Assembly: GCA_930367205.1 (NCBI GenBank)
Contig: OV884011.1
Span: 169,705,226-169,769,225, forward strand
Source of the DNA: Acanthosoma haemorrhoidale
Lineage: Eukaryota; Arthropoda; Insecta; Hemiptera; Acanthosomatidae
Direction: 5' to 3'
DNA: 64,000 bases
A program made the position numbers and the translations under genes. Under the pieces are notes generated by a model that did no database searches, had not been told where the DNA came from, and saw nothing but the letters and a program-made list of their open reading frames with translations. Of this stretch, positions 23,029-38,000 are shown in pieces; position 1 is the stretch's first letter, and every line of letters starts with the position of its first letter.

Positions 23029-26000
23029 ATGGAAGAAGCTATTAATAATGAAGAGGCAATAACTGGTAATTTTATAGTTTTTCATTCGGTTCTAAAGTGT
23101 ATTTGTGAATAAAGTGGACATTAATTTTTACCATTTAGATTATTTTATAGTGAGTGGTCACAATGATGAACATATCAACCATGCAGCCGATGAAAACATC
23201 GAAATGGCTCATCATGAGAAGGAGCCAGAGAACAGTGAGCCTGTTGAGGAACCACAGCAATCTGAAATAAACATTAATCTTGAAGAAGAAAAAGAGCTTC
23301 AACCCGCCAAAACAGTGGACAATGAAAGTCCTCAAATTTCTGTCGCCAAGGTTCTTAGTGCTAGCCAAATCGATGAAATGTTTCTATTCGACCAGCAAAA
23401 AGAAGGTGAGGATGAAGGGACAGGAAACGATGATGAACCCTTTGATCTTAACCCTCAAGTGAACATTGAAGATATGAAAGGTGATTAATACAATTCATTA
23501 GCTGTGCTCTATGAAGTTTCGTTGTTCTAATTAAAGTTTGTTTCAGTTGCCCTTGATGAGTTAAGAGAAGTAGATGTTCTTGTCTGTGGAACTTGTCACA
23601 ATGTTGTACATTTTATTGAAGAATTCACAAAACACAAACCTGTCTGTAAAATGAAGTCAGATTTCCATGGTAATATTGCTGAAACAAAGCCACAAGTCTG
23701 GGCCTTTCTCTTATGGAAGAATGCTCAAGCTAAAATAAACAAACGTAAGTTATATTTTTATCATTTAATGTCAAAGGTACTGGTGACTTTTATAGCTGCA
23801 TTTGTCAGTGTCGAGGCCATTTTGCAAAAGATTATTTAGTAATCTTAATATAATAAAGATCTGAAAATTGTTCGCTTTTTCACTTTCTATTACTAAAATA
23901 AATTTGTGTTCAGTTTAACTCCAGCCATTTGTAATTTTTCATTTTTTTTTAATAATGTTCAGTAATCAATATAAAAAAAATTTCAGGCACTTACTTCCGA
24001 AGCCAATTTTAAATACAATCTGTAATATACACTATTTTAGGTTATTAATTGTATTTAAGTAACTCGGTTGATAGATTCAGAATTAAAGTTCTAGTTAACA
24101 CATTAAAGGCATTAATGGGAAAGAATTTATAAGATATTTAAAAAAAAAGTAATTTTTTAAGAATTAACAAAGAAAATCATGAATACAATACCAAGTCGGC
24201 TTTAATGTTTTCTGATAATCCTATTTCAATTATTTACAATCATAATTATTTGTTTAGCTGACGATGTGACCAAAATGGTTTAACAAACAAAATGAAGTAT
24301 TTTTGAAAAAAAATACTGAGTAGATTTGTCTTAGTTATTTCCTAAATAGTGAAGGAACTCGCATTTCCTGTAAGTTTCTGTCAATAGTGTGTCTTTACTT
24401 TACATACCCTTTATTTCATATATGTATAGTTTTAAAAATATTTAAGTAGTTAATGTTATAAAAAAAAATTTTGGTAAAAATTTAAAAAAAACAGTTCTAA
24501 ACAGAATTAATTCCTCATACTAAAGGGTGTCTCAGAATTATCGCAAGATTTGAATTTGCTGCCATTTGTGCAGTAAAGTGCTGGCAACCCTTAAAAACAA
24601 CAATTTGACAGTTTAGGGTTAGTAAAAATGGAGCGTTACACGATACAAACAACGTGTCTTTATTGTTGAACATTATCTCAAAAATAATGAAATTTTGGCG
24701 ACCGCAGTTTGAAAATTTCATACAAAATATGGTCGGAATAGTGTTTTGACTTCATCAACTGTGAAGAGATTAATTGAAAAATTTATGGATCAGTTGGAGA
24801 CGGTCGTCTTAAAACAAGCCGTTCAAATGTCAATATCGAAGCAGCGCTTGAGAGTGTTGTTGAAAGTCCAAGAACATTAATTCGGCGTCGTAAAAACAGT
24901 TCTTTGTGCCGAAATTGGATGATATTGATGTGGCCAATATGTGGTTTCAACAAGATGGTGCCACATGCCATACAGCCCATGAAAAAATTCAAATACTGCA
25001 TGAGACATTTCCAGGTCGTGTACTCTCTCGTTTCGGTGATCAGAATTGCCCCCTGGATTATTAAGAGGTTATTTGAAGTCAAAGGTGTATGTCAACAAGC
25101 CCACATCCACCCGTGCATTAAAAGAGGAAATTCAACCACATTTATGCTAAATGGTCATGGAAAATTTCGACAAAAGAGTGCGTATGTGCCAGCAAAGTAG
25201 TGGAGGCCATTTGTTATTCCATAAATAACCCTATCCTATTTACTTTATAATAAAAATAATACTAAAAACTGTGTTTTCTATTTAAATCAAATCTTGCGTT
25301 AATTCTGGGACACCCTATAGTTAGAATTAGGCGCTGAAATCACATTAGCAGATTTTTTATGTAAATCTACCTACCATATTAATTGATATACATGACACAC
25401 CACACTAATTTTTTCCTAAAAATTTTGATGTGTGTCCTAGTAGTAGAATGTCCCAATGCTCCTTAAAAGTCAGTTTTCATTGGTTTTCTATTATATGTGG
25501 TTGCAGAAAAGTAGTTTATTTTATACTACTCTTACTTGTTATTACAGAGCTTATTGCATGATATACATTTTAGGAGGTACCCACATCGAAGAAAGTTCCT
25601 GGAAACTATACCAAAAATGGTGTAAAATGCCTGAACAGATTAGGAATGCATGGGTAGCTGCAGGTCAAACTGTTATGAATTTCAGTACTTTTGGATATGC
25701 CAAGCCAGTTGACACCGTTATTAAGGTAAACCATTACTTTGCATTTACTAGTATAGTTGTAATTAGTTAATTCAATCAGTGGCTACTTACTGCTAAAACA
25801 GTTAAGTGTATTTTTTACAATACATTCGATACGACTCGTGATGGACAGACATAATTAATCAAATGGTGCTATAAGAAATTTTTTGTGGATTTTATCAGTA
25901 TAAATAGCTGAAGAGATTCACAACAAAAGAAAGCTTATATGAGTTACAATATCGATAAATAGGAGTGACCAGCTAGGTGAATTAGTTGTCTTTTAGAAGG

Positions 26001-29000
26001 GCAGGAAGATCCTTCTGAATATTTCAACATGCTAACAATGTCTGAAATTAATTCGGATTTTTTTGTTATCCTTCCAGAAAGACTCTTAGATATTCCCCTG
26101 AAACTTTTTTACTAGATGATCTTATTAGAAAATTACAATTTTCTAATATAGCATTATTAACTGTGATGTGAGAGTTCACTCATACCTATGTACAATTCCA
26201 TTCCTCCCAACATTCTAATACAAGCAATATTTATACAAACTTTTTCCCAACGTACAATATATGCTAAATTCTTCTTACGAGCTCTCCCCCCACTCCCAAG
26301 GCAATTCCCTCAGCTTGCAAGGGAAAGGGCTGGAAGCAGCAGAGCTTCCTCCAACCGTTATCTTGCTCCACTTAAAATTAAACGAGTATAAATGATGAAC
26401 CTTAAGGTCTTGTAAGTAGTTTCTTTATTATTTATTTATCCCAAACATCTTAATAATTACTAAAAATAATAGTGTATATTAAGTATTATTAAAGAAATCT
26501 TTTGTTATTCTGTCATTTAATTATGGTAAATTAATATAATTTTTACTTTAATTCCAGCCTCTCCCTGCAAAGAAATCAATAGATAGAGAAGATTTTGATG
26601 AAGGTATGGTGATAATTTTTCAAACATATTTTTGGTTGAAGTAATTAAACTGCATTTTTTTTAAACAATGAACAACTTGTTTCTTATTACAATCAATGAT
26701 CTTTTATTTATTTAATTTTTTTTATCTCTATTCATTTATGTTTTTTTCTCAATATTTTGCTGTTGGTTCATTATAGTTATCACCTATGTACTTAAGCCTT
26801 TTATTATTTATAAGCCTATTATATTAGCGTAATATTATGGTGGGTTTTTTTTTCGGCTAGCCGTTCCTTTTTTGATCATTGTGGTTGATTTTATTTCCTT
26901 CTGTGATTCGCTAATGTTGTTTACAGCATCTCTGAAACAGTAGTTTTTCCAAAAGTGTTTTATCGAATATACACCATCGGTTTCGTGAATAAGTTTACGA
27001 AAAGTTCTGCTGTGCCTTAAAAGTGGCTATTGTGCCCTGATCAGAGCTGTTGTATTTTTGGGAAGATCTCAATCTCCACATCTTCTGATAATTTGGATGA
27101 ATTAATTATCCAAACTGAGCGATGCCTTGTTGCTCAAGTTATTGTCCTGCAAATATTTTTCTATTTCTGGGCAAGAGTCATTTTTCCAGGCTTCAAAGAA
27201 AATCTTAGTCATCAATCTTTCTTGTTGGATCTCTCAATTGTTCCTTGTTCAGCCCTTTAGAACTGCTTGAATTTTTGGAAAGATATACTAAAAATGGTTT
27301 TAGCTTAAAATCCTCTGCAGTTAGCACTAAGTAGCAAAGTTAATCGTGCTTTTGACACATTATATCCAGATCCAGGCTTTTCATATTTTGAAATGTAAGT
27401 TCTTTCAGGCATTTGCTTCCAATAGAGTCCTGTATCGCCTACATTGAAAACTTTTTCAAGTCGGTATCTACCTCTTTCGGTAATTCTTTTCAAAATGTTG
27501 GGATATTCTTTAGTTGTGTCATCATTGGCCCTAGTTCTTTCAACCTTCATTTTTAACTATTGCAAATTGTGGCGATTTTGGAATTTTTCAAACTGACCTT
27601 GGCTTTATTGGAATGTTCAGTATCCTCCCTCTTTAAATTTTCAAAAGTACTTTTAGGTTTTTCTTGGATAGTCATTTGGCTCATTGGCATCTTTTCATTC
27701 GTTTTAGAGATGCTGTAAACAACATTGATTATTGATTGGTTATTTCACTCCACATATCTAATCATTTTTCCATTATGCTGCTTCTTTAGCTACAATTTTG
27801 AGGCACTTAAAGGTGCAGCAGGTAGCTAATGCATTTTAATTTCTTCTTTTCTATCGTGAATAGTTTAAACCATTGCATTATAACTTTGAACAATTTTCTC
27901 ACCAGCTTCAGTACAACGTAAAATTTCTTGTTTGGTCTCTTGCGTGACATATTTTCCATTTTTTATCAGTATCAATCTCCAAATTGAATGAACGTTTCGG
28001 TGGTATTTTTTTTCTATAAATGAGATGTTATATTTAAATAAAGTAATTAAATATGTATCAAAATACAGTCTTTCTAATATGTACGCACAAGATGTGTTTA
28101 CAATTCACCAATTAATTTAATACAAACAGAAACGATAATAAACAAGCCTAACTACACTAAAGTTACTACTAAAGGGAGATGCTGAAACTAAACAGAAAGT
28201 CGCGAACGACCGTTATACCACTAAAAATTAGAGTTACCTGTAATTAAAAAAGGGGCGTTATAGCAAAATGCTGTTTAGCGAGGTATATGTGTATTACATA
28301 ACTCTTAGAAATATGAACCAAACTAGGAGAGCACAGGACTTGAATTCTTTGTAATGGCAAGTAACTGATTAATTTTAAGTATGTCTACTATATTTCACGT
28401 ATATTGTTAACCAAGTACTTGAGTTTTGTTGAAAACCATGTTTTGTATAACATCTAATTTGCTTTGGATGATTTACTTACTATGTATATACTATACTATG
28501 TATATTTACTTAATATGTTGATCTTTTATAATAGAGAGATTTAAAGTTTTATATTATTGCTTTGATTTTTTCAGGTGATGATGAAAAACCAGTTATAATG
28601 AGAAAGCTTGTTCAGCGGGACTCATCTGGAGAAATAAAAGAAATCAAGTCAACTTCTGGTGTCAAAAAAAGTGTGTATTTCATTAGTTTGTTTTTATATT
28701 ACTTTATTTTATAGGTGTTAGGCTTTTGAATTTGTTTATTTTCTAACTTAAAAAGTTTGTATCATGTGTTCTTCCTGAAAAAAATGTTCATGCGAACAGT
28801 CATAAAATGCATGCATGGCTTATTTTTCATTTTCACAAAGTTTGTATGTGTGGGTGATCATTATGCATATCCTGAACGTTAATTGAATTTATTGGTAATT
28901 TTTCACAGTGTTTAATTAGCACAAATGGGAGGCAATGCCATTCAAATTATTTTTGAATTCTCATTCTTATTTTTTAGAGTGATAATTCTGGTATTTTATC

Positions 29001-32000
29001 AATTTTTGTGTTCTTTGCCTCCTAACTTTTCAATGGAAAAAGTTACAATTTTGATTTGCTTACCTTGCTCCCCCCCCCCCTCCAAGATGAAACCCGCAAA
29101 ACTTCTGCTCAAAAGAACATGTCGGACGTCATCTCTTCAAAACTTAAGATTAAAATATCTGGGCAACTATAATCGTTATATTATGTTCTGTGAGCGATAG
29201 AAATACTCAAAATTTCATTGTTTTTAAAATGATATCCAAATGAACATCAAGCTTTATTACATGAAGAGCTATAATGAAAAAAATAAGAAAAGAACACAAA
29301 AATCTTAATACTCTCAATACAATTCACTGCTGGTTATTTAAGTAAGATAATACAGACCATATGCTTAACGAAATATTTATTTCTTAAACAGAAATTTCTA
29401 GATAAATAATGTGTTACAATACCTGACGTGATCAGAAATATATCAGGACACTAGTCCTTGACAACTGCCTCCTGACGAGTTGGTCTACTCGCTGAGATAT
29501 CTAAATTGCTAATTAATTAATAATATCATTTGTTTATGTCATAAATTGTTAAAGGTGGTTTTTACATGAAAATTTATGTTTTAGGAATGGAAGATATTGA
29601 AAATATTCGGAATCAACTTGAAGATGACAGTTCGCAAGATAACAGGGAAATCTCTATGGTGACTATTGCTCATATATATTTTGCTTATGCGATTAGATAA
29701 TTTTTATCATAATTTGTACGATATGTGGCAAATAATTATTGTTTAGTTAACAAATACTTCATACTTGTGTAATATTTGTAGCTTATTATTCTAAGTGTAC
29801 AATAAGTATTAGCTGTACAATACCTAAATAATCTGAGGATTGATGAATGTATGTTTATGTTTTATTTGTTTTGGATTTCATGCCATAATTAAAGTTCTCT
29901 GTTCCCTGATATATAATGAATGACTTGAACAATTATTTAACTAGGAAAGTTTTTATATTCGGAACTTGTGCATTATCTACACCACTGGGGGGGGGGGGGA
30001 ATGAGTAATGCTGGCTTATCTTCAAATGCGATAAAATACATTGGAATCTTACCCTTAAGTTTTAACACTGTGATTTCTAAAGTAAATATGCTACTATGTT
30101 CTCTCATAAAATAATTAAAAAAGCTGTTAATTATCAGCCAAAGAAAAAATTTAGTGGTTGGGCTGGGATTCAAACACGAAACCTCCTGATCTTAGCCTAT
30201 GTGCTATTTCCAATAGATGTGATATTATATTTCAATATCCAATCACTAGTTGGTTTTTGAGCAAACTTTTTAAGCAGGTAAGCCGAAGTGGGCCGTTATG
30301 TTTTCACAATGTTACATTGTTCTATCTCGTGTAATGATGAAATCAAAGCTTATATTAATGCCAATTTCCCACAGGGCATGAATCGCAGAAGTGAGGCATG
30401 AGCTTGCGTTCATAGCCGTTCACATAAAAAAAGAGTCGTGAACCATTCGCGCGACACGATGCATTTCGCACAGGAATTGTAAAGACAAAATGAATTTTAA
30501 TGTAATTAATTTCCTTAATCCATATTAAGTGTATCCACACCCCCTGGGAACCGGGCATTATACGAGAGTGCTATTGAAATCATTTAAGGCTTCTTCTCTT
30601 TCATTTAGTACTTTTTAAATAATGGTGGAATACGTAAAAAGAAATACAGCAAAATTTGTACTTGTACTAGTTTTATTTGTGAATATAAAGAAAATTGTTT
30701 AAAAAAACTTATCATGGCTGAAGCATCTTATTTCTTTGCTTATAAGTAAACAACTTTTGTTAAATGTTGTAAAGTTTTTGTTGTGCATGGCTTTCTATAT
30801 TTTTTTTTAACGGTTTAATAATCCCATTAATTTGAGTTTGTTTTTTGTAATAATTTTGTATTCATGTGTGATAAGTGTGAATCATTTAGGCCTGAAATAA
30901 AAAAAAAATAACCTTGCCTGCTACTAATATTAACCAGTTATCATAAACCACAAGTACCTATATTGAGATTATTAACCACTTAACAAATAGTTCTGTAATA
31001 GTACAGGCATGAACTATTGGCAAATAACGTAACATCCATAATAATATGTGCAAGAGGATCTCAGAATATTTTATTTAGCGGCGTCCAAAATGAGCCATGC
31101 TATATATTTATATTCGTGTATGGAGTTTCCTTGTTTTAATCGGTGGTGAAGCCGATACATGTTTATATTTGTGTTTTTTTGTCTCATTCACAGTTTTCTA
31201 GATTTTTATTTCAGTTTGATAAGTAAAAACATAATGTTACGTAACTCACAACATGTGCTTTTTTCTTTTGACCATAATTTCTAAAATAAATCTTTTTTCA
31301 ATTTTTTTTTTCCTGTATTTGTCTCATCTCATTATGACCTAATAAAAAAAAAAAAATGTATGTTGTATTTTTTGGTCATTTTTTCTATTACACTCCATTG
31401 TTAAGTGGTTAATTTTTGCATTTTACTCATCTTTTCAAACTACAAAGCTTTCTTATTAGATTTAATTAAATAGCTTGTAATATTAATTGTTGATTTTGGC
31501 CTACCTACATGTTACAGGGGCCAACAGATAGTGAAACGCCAAGAGTTGGATACACGAAAGTGCATAGGGTTAAGGTAAATTGTTAATAAATTATCAGTAA
31601 ATTAATATATTTCTTAGGAAACACATTACTTCTGTATTCACAAATTCGAAAATGGTATTAGCTTTGTTTACAACTACCACTATCATTCGAACTAACTCTT
31701 TAATCTGTTTATTTGATTTGTATATTGTTAAAAGATATTGTGTTAAAAAGCTTGTTGGAAATCATGAATTTGCTTCTTGACCATAACATGCACTATTCCG
31801 ATAAAATTCAAATCAAGATTTTTATTTTTGTCCTGTTAATTGTGCCAAATTGTTTTTTTATCTTTGTAAATCATAATGCATGTTTTATCTTTATTTTTAC
31901 TTAGTGCATGATTTGTGCTTTTGGTAATTGCTATGCTGTAAATTGAGCATATAAAACAAACATAAATGATTAATTATCATATCTTCAAAGAGAAGTAAGG

Positions 32001-35000
32001 GGTGTGTTCGTAAAGTAATGCAAGTGACTGAGTGTTCGTATTACTTAGGCTAGAGGAAGGAAGCTTCACTTCATAGTGTACTCAAGGTCTGCTCCAAGCA
32101 GTTGTTGCATCAGCATTGTTGATTTTGTGAAATTGATGACTCCAAGTTTGTGTCATGACACATTATGTAGCAAGCAATCGAACGACGGTACGTAACCAAG
32201 TTCTTCAGTAAAAGTTATATAGATACCAATCAATTGATCCGACAAGCCTATATGGGGACTCTGCTCTATCATCTTTGCAAGTTTTTAAGTGGTTGAAGAT
32301 GTTTAAGGAAGGACGGAACAGGTAGTTTCCACTTTGGATAGAAATCAACCAGCCCCATGCAAAAGGTGTGTGCTAACCTGTGTCTCCCACAGGCCAATCC
32401 AGTGACAATCACAAATGAATTTAGTAATATGTACAAAATGAGCATGATTAGCCAATTTTATTATGTGGGACAAAATATGGCCATTTGAGTACAACCTGGT
32501 GCCAGAGTGCCGAAATAATACGCCCGGCTCCTCCATGTGTGAAAGGAGATCCCCACAACCTGGGTGCTCCATCATGATTATGCTCCCAGCCACACTACTC
32601 TGCGTATCCGTGAGTTTCCTGGCTAGGCAAAACTTCGCCCCTGCCACCTTACAGTCATGACTTGGCTCCAGCAAACTTCTTTTTGTTTCCGAAGATTAAG
32701 ACCTGCCTCAAAGGACACTTTTTTTATGGCATTAAGACAATCAAAGATGCTCTGACCAAGGCTCCCATCGAGGTTTTCCTGTGTGCTTACTGTGCTTGGG
32801 AAAATCGCTGGAAAAAATGTGTAGATACCTTAGTAGAGTAATTTGAAGATATCTAAACTTTTGTAACTTAAATATATCTTCAATACATTTTTTTTTTATG
32901 ATAACACTTGCATTACTTTTTGAACACCCCCTGTATTTGTTCTTGAATAGTACTGCATTTTCCTGTTGTTTTCTTTATAATGAAGTATGTTTGGCTTTTG
33001 TATAATTGAATGATTTGTTAAGTTTTTTTTTTTGTCTTGTTTACTGGATAAATACAGCAGTTCAACTTAATTTTTTTAGAAACATTGTTATTTACTGGTT
33101 AAAAAAAAATGGTGTTCCTGTTCTCTCCTGATTTCTGTTCAGGTCCCCTTGCAACTAAGTTATTCATTCCGTGACTATTAAGTAGTAATATGCAATATTT
33201 TAATGTTTGTTGCTTATGAACTTTAACAGAAATTTCATATATTTCAGGGGAAAGATGGAGAGCAAGATACATTACAAGAAGAAGAATTTGTTGTCGAAAA
33301 AATAGTTTCTAGGAGGTTCAATCCTAGGAGAAAACAGTATGAATATTTACTTAAGTGGGAAGGATACCCATCGTAAGTTTTAACTTGTTACGATGGATTT
33401 ATAGATGCAGATGTGTTTATTTTTTATTTTTAATGGTTCTTATTTCAATGATAAATAGTGAGCAAAACACTTGGGAGCCAGCTGAAAATCTAGAAGCTTG
33501 CCAACATCTGCTCAAAGCATTTGAAGAAAATTTGGCTAAGCAATCAATGAATAAGCAGAAAAATACTGTTCCACGAAAAACAGAAAATAACCAAACCCCC
33601 AATGCTGGAAATTTTTCTTATGGGTATGTTATCAATTAATTTCTTTGTCGCTGACGAATACCATACTAATAATGCTGTGTTATTTCTTTCATTTATAATA
33701 ATAATAAATATTAATGTTATTATAAATAAACATTCTAGTGGCCGACCGATCAGATACAGCAAACAGAAAGCTTTAAATCAAGTAAAGGCTTGGTGTGGTT
33801 CTATAAAACCAGATGATGCAGAGCTCGAAGTCTGTAAGTTCTTCCGTATTTTTAAAATGTAAGGTATTGGTGTTTTAGGTACAGTATTTTTAAGTGTTTA
33901 GAAGACAATTATTTATAAAATTGTAATGGATTCCTCCCACCCCTATGGGGGTGGATAAGTCTAGTGCCAGAGGGTGGGTAAAAACGGGTGCCTCCATTTG
34001 TTTTTGGGTAAACACTGATTTACTTTCCTCTCTTGAGCCAGGACAGGTGACTTATCTGTATATTACCACCATTTGCTGGTATTTGGTACATTTTTCCTAT
34101 ATTTTGGAGGAAAGCGCTCTATTGGGAACTATGCTTGTGTTTGCACAGCTGATTAGGTAGGTACATCTTGTAGTTTAGACCCCTTAAGAAATTTGTGGTC
34201 AACTTGTATATTTGTATCTGCCTTGTGGTCAAGGTGTTTCATTAGTCTGTGGACCAAATAAAGAACTCTTCGTTGTAAAGATGGGTGTGTACAAAAACGT
34301 TAAGTAGCGAATTCTAAATTATCCTCGAAAGCTTTCCTTTCAGAGTTACAATAGGTATTGCATAGGTTGCAAAAGTAAGAAGCCTTTCTTTCTCTCATAC
34401 AGCCCACTTTGCTTCACCTATGCTCACCAGAACTTTTGTATATTTAGTTTGTTTTATGTTACCTTAAATTTACTTACACATACATTTCCACCTGAGGAGT
34501 TTTTTTTTCTTTATCCATGTATTGTGTAGTGCTTACAGTAGGTATCTATGCCCATATATTTCAAAAATATTTTATGACATTATTTGTTTTTGGGTAAGCA
34601 CTGATTTACTTTCCTCTCTTGAGTCAGGACAGGTGGCTTATCCGTAGATTACCACCGTTTGCTGGTATTTGGTAAATTTTTCCTCACAAGTTAGGGTGAA
34701 TACACTACTAGGTTGGTACTGAAGTTCTTGTGCATAAAACTAGTCTATTTACCCGCTAATCCTCATGTGATCAGTTATGAATCCTGGCTTGCTTGCACTC
34801 TTGAGTATTTATCATCGTCACCAACTGAAAGGCGATCCGATCAATGCTTGCTGATTGAGATGATTTAAGTACTTGAAGGCTGGTATTCCCAGCATTGAAG
34901 TGTTTGGACTAAGTCTTGCTGTATTTCAATCTAGTTCTCTTTCATCTTCCAAAAGCCGCCTTCCAGTAGTGTCTTAAAAAACAGCAAATAACAATGTTTT

Positions 35001-38000
35001 TCTCCGGACATTCTTAATTATGATACATGACAATGATGTTATGTGACATTAATAGCAAATGAAACTCCAATGCGGTTATGGTACATAATTAAATAAAGAA
35101 TTGGTAAATGTAAACAATGACTAATTACATAAACAAAAAGTCAAATAATAATTTAATATGTTATTTTAACGTCAATTATGTTTTCATGCACAAGGACTGA
35201 TCTAACATCCTAGTATAAAATATTCAATTTGTCAGTACAAGCTCGCAATCTTTTAATTAATAGTTCAAAGCTATAGTCAAGTCTATGCCCAGCCTAACTT
35301 AAAGATCGCCGTCCTTAGTTTTCTATTTTGAAAACAAATGAGATTGAATGTTGTCTGAAGTCTGCTTCATACTGTATTTCTCTTCAATACTACTTGTGCT
35401 TTTCCTTTTATGCAATCATTGATAATCTCTAGTTTCTGAGAATTTGCTTACACTACATGATTTAACTAATGCTACACTTAACACGTCACTATCAATAATT
35501 TAATTAACTTAAAGTCGAACTATTTAAAAAGCTAGATTCAAACAATTGAGAACATTCAAAGGGGATAGTAACCAGTGACTCACTCAGAAACAAGCCGTGT
35601 TCCAATTTACCAATGTGTTGCAATTTCTTTCTATTGCACAGAGTTTTAATTAAGAACCTTAATATTATACTGTTATAAAATTATCCCAAAAGACCAATTT
35701 CAGTTTATTTATTTTTTTACAGTGAAACGAAGAATGCCCGTTACAGATTCAGATGAAGAAGATGACCCTTACGCCAAAAAGATGAAGTTGGAAAGGGAAA
35801 CTGACAGTGAAGATAGTATGGGCGGAAGAGTTATCTACTCGAAAAATGCAGGCATGTAGTGTTTTTTACTACATTGAATTGTACAATTCAATAAGATTTA
35901 CTATTAATGTCATCGTTATTTTTAAAAAAGGTGGCAAAAGTGGCATAATCCGCCGGCCTGGTCGACCTCCGCTGAAGCCTAAAATAACAAACGGTACAAC
36001 CGAGAGCTTGGCAGCTGTGCTAGGTCTTGAATCGAGTGGAGACGAGAGCAAGTCGTCTGCTGCCCTTGAAGCCATCAACAGAGGCATCGTCAAGAAAAGT
36101 ACTGGTCTCAGTCCTCACAACCAACAGGTCAGTTCAAATAGAATTTAAATAAATAAAGAAAAACTTCCTTCCTTGCTTTCACTTGGTGATAAGAATTATT
36201 CTAAATAACCATATTTCTGCCATAATTTCATTATTGAGTAATGAAGTTTTGTGATCAAAGGACAAAAATGTATGATCTAATTTGGTAAGTTTTCTTTCTT
36301 ATCAATTTTAGCAAGTTGTAGCCTCAGGACCTAACATTTTTCTTCTTAACTCGGCTACAATTAGAAATATTTGGTCATTATTGTTGAAATTTTGACTGAT
36401 AAAAAGATAATACAAAGAAAAAATTCAATTGTTTCAAGGTGTCACTCTCGATTGTAATATAATTTTTTTTAATGCAAAACACGGTCCTGCTGCCATGCTG
36501 ATCAGAAATTCAATTTCTTACTGCCTTTTTTTTAAACTTCTATCTTTTTGTTTTTCCCTTAAGGTCTTGGTCGCCAACGCTAAAGGAGTGGTGAAGGTCG
36601 ATCCGAGCCAGGTTCCCAACCTCTCTTCTGGAGTTTACATCATGTCTAACAAATCTGGCATTATCAAGTTGGATTCAGTTTCTCCGTCTAAGGCCTTGTC
36701 GCTGAAGGGAGCATCACCTAACAGTCTCAAGCAGATCTCAGTACAGGGAAGCACCCCTACCACTCCTACTGCCACTACAATCAGCACTAATTCGGGAGCA
36801 GTTACCTCTACAACACAGAGCGGAGTAATAATGGTGAACCGTGAGAACCAGGGTTTGGCCAAGTCTGGTGTTATGCGGCGACCGGGCATGATGAGAGGAA
36901 GAGGTGTAGGTAGACCTCCTGGAAGGCCTCCATTGAATTACCGGGCCTCCAACCCTAATACAAGGTATGGATAGCATAACGTAACTGTCAAATCTGGGTA
37001 TGACACTACAGAACGAACATAAGTAGGGGGGGAGGTTAAGCTCTCAAGTAAAATTAAATAATAAAATATTTAATTATTCAAAAAATTTTAAAGTGTTAAA
37101 CTTCTTAATCTCAAACAACTCATAACGTTTTATTTTAATTTGTTGTGTTCTCAGGGGGCAGGCATTTATTTAAAATTAATTGGATTGCTAACTCAAATTT
37201 ACATACTGGACTATCTTCTAGTTGTGGTTCTTAGATCTTATAAAAGTCATCTGTAATAGCTTGGTTGCTCATGAAATTCTTTAGTGATCCCGACTATCTT
37301 CTCAAGCAGGCCTGCCTTCATTCCGGATCCCAATGTGAATGTTAGCATGTTTATTAGCTATCTTTTTACCTGATTTGCGATTTTTCCTGGTTAGCCTGGA
37401 TACTCTCTTAACTGATAAACTTTTATTGTGCAGTGGTGCTGGGGTGGTTCGATTTGAGCCACTATAGCTGTGTTAGACCCTTGATTCAAATTAAAATAAA
37501 ATTGACTCTTACTTTAATTAAAAACTAATGTATAAAATATATCTAATTATTTGTTATAGGTTAATACACAGTGGATCAAGGTCGAATATCGCCATCACCC
37601 CTGCTGTCAGGCCAAGACTGCCTCTGAGGCCTGGTGGTGTGGGCGCTGGTTCTGATATGCAAGTAAGTTTTATTTGTTATTAAGGCCCTTACTGCTGTAC
37701 TTTTGCACTATTAATTTTGTTCAGATATATTATTGCTAACCTTGTATTTTTATTATTAACAGCGAAGGGTAGACGGTGATAGAAAAGTACTTGGTCCAAA
37801 AGTGGGACGAGGGGGCGGCTTTGGAAGAGGAATGCGGGGAAGAGGAGGTGGCAGAGGTGGATACAGTAAGTTCACAAGTTACCATAAGTTATGCAGTTTG
37901 ATTAAAAAAATAAAGTTTATCTAAACTTTTAAGTTCTGACATTCTCCGTTACAAAAGTTCTGAAAACAATTATGTAACTTTAAATTGAATTTCTAAACAA

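Noticed and set aside
29993..30000. Poly-G runs near 29989 and 46989 and a poly-C run near 29072
   Set aside because: Simple homopolymers, probably slippage; no role visible.
36429..36563. Upstream extension of the large exon 14 frame
   Set aside because: A T-rich tract and TTAAG acceptor at 36563 match the phase of exon 13; the upstream part is intron.
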